Source of the DNA: Hyphomicrobiales bacterium
Lineage (GTDB): Bacteria > Pseudomonadota > Alphaproteobacteria > Rhizobiales > NORP267
Assembly: GCA_030688605.1 (NCBI GenBank)
Contig: JAUYJB010000036.1
Coordinates: 1 to 49,340 of the forward strand
Direction: 5' to 3'
Length of the DNA stretch: 49,340 nucleotides
Part shown: piece by piece, positions 46,957 to 49,340 of the stretch
How positions within the stretch are numbered: position 1 is the stretch's first letter
Layout: every line of letters starts with the position of its first letter
Program-made: the position numbers and the translations under genes
Notes under the pieces: generated by a model
Databases searched by the model: none
Seen by the model: only the letters and a program-made list of their open reading frames with translations
Told to the model about the DNA's origin: nothing

Positions 46957-49340
<2,384 letters not shown>

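Overview
The window looks like chromosomal DNA of a high-GC alphaproteobacterium of the Hyphomicrobiales (Rhizobiales) type. The evidence is the gene order hemC-hemD-mic60-hemY with divergent tsaD-gpsA-YciI-EVE, the ~1,600-residue NAD-glutamate dehydrogenase, the htpX / SDHAF4-like / rsmB / heparinase / purH neighbourhood, an imuA-imuB-dnaE2 cassette behind a GTTC-N7-GTTC type LexA box, a class II ribonucleotide reductase of alphaproteobacterial type, and repeat elements that I recall from Rhizobiales intergenic DNA. No replicon origin, rRNA, CRISPR array or complete insertion sequence was seen.

Layout. 1-1,580: a decayed, repeat-rich stretch with a 5'-truncated FAD-oxidoreductase remnant, a 25-bp inverted repeat, a 21-bp-periodic repeat tract and one copy of a ~100-bp interspersed repeat. 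1,580-5,790: a glutamine amidotransferase and a TerB-like protein (minus strand), then a small aromatic island (FAD hydroxylase, gentisate 1,2-dioxygenase, MarR regulator). 6,010-11,970: an ATP-grasp ligase coupled to a polysaccharide-type flippase, then a GST coupled to a PAS-GGDEF-EAL protein. 12,098-15,377: a ~265-bp palindromic element next to the stop of a class II ribonucleotide reductase that lacks the usual C-terminal part. 15,746-17,143: universal stress protein, a small membrane protein and tRNA-Thr(CGU). 17,242-22,139: haem operon hemC-hemD-mic60-hemY (minus).

22,214-28,775 (plus): tsaD, gpsA, YciI-like, EVE, DUF1761-like, a family III CoA-transferase and acetyl-CoA synthetase. 28,747-29,761 (minus): an SNase-like nuclease and a frameshifted SDHAF4/DUF1674 gene. 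29,886-35,825 (plus): htpX with a heat-shock-like promoter, rsmB, a heparinase II/III protein and purH. 35,828-44,412 (minus): an MFS transporter, the large NAD-GDH with a second copy of the ~100-bp repeat just upstream, and a lemA-TPM-TPM operon. 44,594-49,340 (plus): LexA box, imuA, imuB and dnaE2, which runs off the window end.

Most of the window is ordinary core metabolism. The points that deserve attention are the divergent NrdJ (second redox cysteine replaced by serine, and no C-terminal domain or tail) beside a palindromic element; the mosaic of non-coding repeats at the left end; the SDHAF4 frameshift; the htpX heat-shock promoter; and a change of family character inside dnaE2 that may be a recombination or an assembly chimera. 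I did not identify a clearly new multi-gene system.
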